Shown here: one piece after another, positions 59,958-64,000 of the stretch
Layout: each line of letters begins with the position of its first letter
Position numbering within the stretch: the first letter of the stretch is position 1
Source: Siphonodentalium dalli
Taxonomy: Eukaryota; Mollusca; Scaphopoda; Gadilida; Siphonodentaliidae
Length of the DNA stretch: 64,000 nucleotides
Direction of reading: 5' to 3'
NCBI GenBank assembly: GCA_032622095.1
Contig: CP136068.1
Span: 55,576,025-55,640,024 of the forward strand
Program-made: the position numbers and the translations under genes
The notes under the pieces: generated by a model
What the model was told of the DNA's origin: nothing
Databases searched by the model: none
What the model saw: only the letters and a program-made list of their open reading frames with translations

Positions 59958-62900
59958 ACCAACTGACTCGTAAATAGTGTGTTAGATTACTAACTGATTC
60001 GTAAATAGTGTGTTAGATTATTAACTGAGTCGTATATAGTATGTTAGATTACTAACTGAGTCGTATATAGTGTGTTAGATTATTAACTGAGTCGTATATA
60101 GTGTGTTAGATTATTAACTGACTCGTAAATAGTGTGTTAGATTATTAACTGAGTCGTATATAGTGTGTTAGATTATTAACTGACTCGTATATAGTGTGTT
60201 AGATTATTAAATGACTCGTATATAGCGTGTTAGATTATTAACTGACTCGTATATAGTGTGTTGGATTATTAACTGACTCGTATATAGCGTGTTGGATTAT
60301 TAACTGACTCGTATATAGCGTGTTGGATTATTAACTGAGTCGTAAATAGTGGGTTAGATTATTAACTGAGTCGTAAATAGTGTGTTAGATTGTTAACTGA
60401 CTCGTATATAGCGTGTTGGATTATTAACTGACTCGTATATAGTGTGTTAGATTATTAACTGACTCGTAAATAGTGTGTTAGATTATTAACTGAGTCGTAT
60501 ATAGTGGGTTAGATTATTAACTGACTCGTATATAGTGGGTTAGATTATTAACTGACTCGTATATAGTGGGTTAGATTATTAACTGACTCGTATATAGTGG
60601 GTTAGATTATTAACTGACTCGTATATAGTGTGTTGGATTATTAACCGACTCGTATATAGAGTGTTGGATTATTAACTGACTCGTAAATAGTGTGTTAGAT
60701 TATTAACTGACTCGTATATAGTGTGTTGGATTATTAACTGACTCGTAAATAGTGTGTTAGATTATTAACTGAGTCGTATATAGTGGGTTAGATTATTAAC
60801 TGAGTCGTATATAGTGGGTTAGATTATTAACTGACTCGTATATAGTGGGTTAGATTATTAACTGACTCGTATATAGTGTGTTGGATTATTAACCGACTCG
60901 TATATAGAGTGTTGGATTATTAACTGACTCGTAAATAGTGTGTTAGATTATTAACTGACTCGTATATAGTGGGTTAGATTATTAACTGACTCGTATATAG
61001 TGTGTTAGATTATTAACCGACTCGTATATAGTGGGTTAGATTATTAACCGACTCGTATATAGTGGGTTAGATTATTAACTGACTCGCATATAGTATGTTA
61101 GATTATTAACTGACTCGTATATAGCGTGTTAGATTATTAACTGACTCGTATATAGTGTGTTAGATTATTAGCTGACTCGTATATAGTGTGTTAGATTATT
61201 AACTGACTCGTATATAGTGTGTTAGATTATTAACTGACTCGTATATAGTGTGTTAGATTATTAACTGACTCGTATATAGTGTGTTGGATTATTAACTGAC
61301 TCGTATATAGTGTGTTGGATTATTAACCGACTCGTATATAGAGTGTTGGATTATTAACTGACTCGTAAATAGTGTGTTAGATTATTAACTGACTCGTATA
61401 TAGTGGGTTAGATTATTAACTGACTCGTATATAGTGTGTTAGATTATTAACCGACTCGTATATAGTGGGTTAGATTATTAACCGACTCGTATATAGTGGG
61501 TTAGATTATTAACTGACTCGCATATAGTATGTTAGATTATTAACTGACTCGTATATAGCGTGTTAGATTATTAACTGACTCGTATATAGTGTGTTAGATT
61601 ATTAGCTGACTCGTATATAGTGTGTTAGATTATTAACTGACTCGTATATAGTGTGTTAGATTATTAACTGAATCATATATAGTGTGTTAGATTATTAACC
61701 GACTCGTATATAGAGTGTTGGATTATTAACTGACTCGTAAATAGTGTGTTAGATTATTAACTGACTCGTATATAGTGGGTTAGATTATTAACTGACTCGT
61801 ATATAGTGTGTTAGATTATTAACCGACTCGTATATAGTGGGTTAGATTATTAACCGACTCGTATATAGTGGGTTAGATTATTAACTGACTCGCATATAGT
61901 ATGTTAGATTATTAACTGACTCGTATATAGCGTGTTAGATTATTAACTGACTCGTATATAGTGTGTTAGATTATTAGCTGACTCGTATATAGTGTGTTAG
62001 ATTATTAACTGACTCGTATATAGTGTGTTAGATTATTAACTGACTCGTATATAGTGTGTTAGATTATTAACTGACTCGTATATAGTGTGTTGGATTATTA
62101 ACTGACTCGTATATAGTGTGTTAGATTATTAACTGACTCGTATATAGTGTGTTGGATTATTAACTGACTCGTATATAGTGTGTTAGATTATTAACTGACT
62201 CGTATATAGTGTGTTAGATTATTAACTGACTCATATATAGTGTGTTAGATTATTAACTGACTCATATATAGTGTGTTAGATTATTAACTGATTCGTATAT
62301 AGTTTGTTAGATTATTAACTGACTCGTATATAGTGTGTTAGATTATTAACTGACTCGTATATAGTTTGTTAGATTCTTAACTGACTCGTATATAGTGTGT
62401 TGGATTATTAACTGACTCGTATATAGTGTGTTAGATTATTAACTGACTCGTATATAGTGTGTTAGATTATTAACTGACTCGTATATAGTGTGTTGGATTA
62501 TTAACTGACTCGTATATAGTGTGTTGGATTATTAATTGACTCGTATATAGTGTGTTAGATTATTAACTGACTCATATATAGTGTGTTAGATTATTAACTG
62601 ACTCGTATATAGTGTGATGAATTATTAACTGACTCATTATAGTGTGTTCGATTATTAACTGACTCATATATAGTGTGTTAGATTATTAACTGACTCGTAT
62701 ATAGTGTGTTGGATTATTAACTGACTCGTATATAGTGTGTTGGATGATTAACTGACTCGTATATAGTGTGTTAGATTATTAACTGACTCGTATATTGTGT
62801 GTTGGATTATTAACTGACTCGTATATAGTGTGTTGGATTATTAACTGACTCGTATATAGTGTGTTAGATTATTAACTGACTCATATATAGTGTGTTAGAT

Positions 62901-63985
62901 TATTAACTGACTCGTATATAGTGTGTTGGATTATTAACTGACTCGTATATAATGTGTTAGATTATTAACTGACTCGTAAATAGTGTGTTAGAGTATTAAC
63001 TGACTCGTATATAGTGTGTTAGATTATTAACTGAATCAGATATAGTGTGTTGGATTATTAACTGACTCATATCTAGTGTGTTAGATTATTAACTGACTCG
63101 TATATAGTGTGTTGGATTATTAACTGACTCGTATATAGTGTGTTGGATTATTAACTGACTCGTATATAGTGTGTTAGATTATTAACTGACTCGTATATAG
63201 TGTGTTGGATTATTAACTGACTCGTATATAGTGTGTTAGATTATTAACTGACTCGTAAATAGTGTGTTAGATTATTAACTGACTCGTATATAGTGTGTTG
63301 GATTATTATCTGACTCGTATATAGTGTGTTGGATTATTAATTGACTCGTATATAGTGTGTTAGATTATTAACTGACTCATATATAGTGTGTTAGATTATT
63401 AACTGACTCGTATACAGTGTGTTGGATTATTAACTGACTCATTATAGTGTGTTCGATTATTAACTGACTCGTATATAGTGTGTTCGATTATTAACTGACT
63501 CGTATATAGTGTGTTAGATTATTAACTGACTCGTAAATAGTGTGTTAGAGTATTAACTGACTCGTATATAGTGTGTTAGATTATTAACTGAATCATATAT
63601 AGTGTGTTGGATTATTAACTGACTCGTATATAGTGTGTTGGATTATTAACTGACTCGTATATAGTGTGTTAGATTATTAACTGACTCAGATATAGTGTGT
63701 TGCATTATTAACTGACTCGTATATACTGTGTTGGATTATTAACTGACTCGTATATAGCGTGTTGGATTATTAACTGACTTGTATATAGTGTGTTGGATTA
63801 TTAACTGACTCGTATATAGCGTGTTGGATTATTAACTGACTCGTAAATAGTGTGTTAGATTATTAACTGACTCGTAAATAGTGTGTTAGATTATTAACTG
63901 ACTCGTATATAGTGTGTTGGATTATTAACTGACTCGTATATAGTGTGTTGGATTATTAACTGACTCGTATATAGTGTGTTTGATT
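59958..63985. repeat. 31-bp satellite array, about 130 copies, with higher-order blocks
   Basis: The unit is 'gattattaactgactcgtat' plus 'atagtgtgtta'. Variants include gagtcg, aaccgac, agagtg, agcgtg, gggtta, catatagtatg and ttggatt. The rare pair 'accgactcgtatatagagtg' occurs at 60644, 60892, 61326 and 61698, and 'cgcatatagtatg' at about 61086, 61519 and 61891. The spacings of 248, 434 and 372 are exact multiples of 31. There are no open frames. The array loses register only in the last 15 bases of the window, so it may continue. Confidence 0.95.
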
Positions 63986-64000
63986 ATTGCACTGATTATT

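Noticed and set aside
59958-63985. CRISPR-like regular spacing in the 31-bp and 41-bp arrays
   Set aside because: There are no unique spacers between repeats and no cas genes, and the setting is eukaryotic. These are satellites.

Overview
The window looks like gene-poor, repeat-rich nuclear DNA from an animal, most likely a marine invertebrate. The reasons are AT-rich non-coding sequence, no operons or dense long ORFs, several decayed non-LTR retrotransposon fragments, many short elements with terminal inverted repeats, and dispersed repeats whose tails carry the phrase 'caaatttggttgaaatcggt' and end in AT-rich runs. The phylum is inference only. No complete host gene could be recognised. The best host coding candidate is one possible cysteine-containing exon on the minus strand at 56054-56217.

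Layout. 1-10 kb: an inverted-repeat element (225-1936) with an internal duplication and a nested insertion, a one-kilobase purine-rich degenerate array (2640-3720), a 21-bp array, a second G/C-run-ended element (5634-6598) and a foldback MITE (8368-8699). 10-13.6 kb: three head-to-tail units that all begin 'actagcaggttagccc'. 13.6-24.4 kb: mostly unannotated, with microsatellites, an inverted pair of tRNA-like heads, a dispersed element, a nested pair of inverted-repeat elements, a GC-rich multi-hairpin element with a target duplication (23409-23807) and a 70-bp array. 24.6-26 kb: a Foldback-type element whose inverted arms are made of 16-bp repeats and whose centre holds a retrotransposon fragment. 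26.6-28.7 kb: a 28-bp array running into an L1/Tx1-like LINE pseudogene that is split by a 236-bp TA-target MITE. 30.3-33.5 kb: about 77 copies of a 41-bp minisatellite ending inside a mobile element. 35.4-36.7 kb: repeats rich in 'tttccaac'. 38.7-42.1 kb: seven units of a 485-bp repeat. 42.6-43.1 and 53.0-53.5 kb: two copies of a TTAA-target MITE. 45.6-48 kb: a 105-bp inverted repeat and a LINE 3' end. 51-53.7 kb: a field of GCTTAAGC palindromes in nested inverted arms. 54-56 kb: reverse transcriptase remnants and the candidate exon. 58.4-59.1 kb: a 39/49-bp array. 60-64 kb: about 130 copies of a 31-bp satellite reaching the right edge of the window.

Nothing here works together as a pathway. 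The common theme is that many mobile elements are built from, or sit next to, short tandem repeats. Several insertions can be dated relative to one another because the empty site can be read from a duplicate copy or from repeat symmetry (631-1014, 27920-28155, 52983-53476). All family assignments rest on motifs read by eye, without database comparison.
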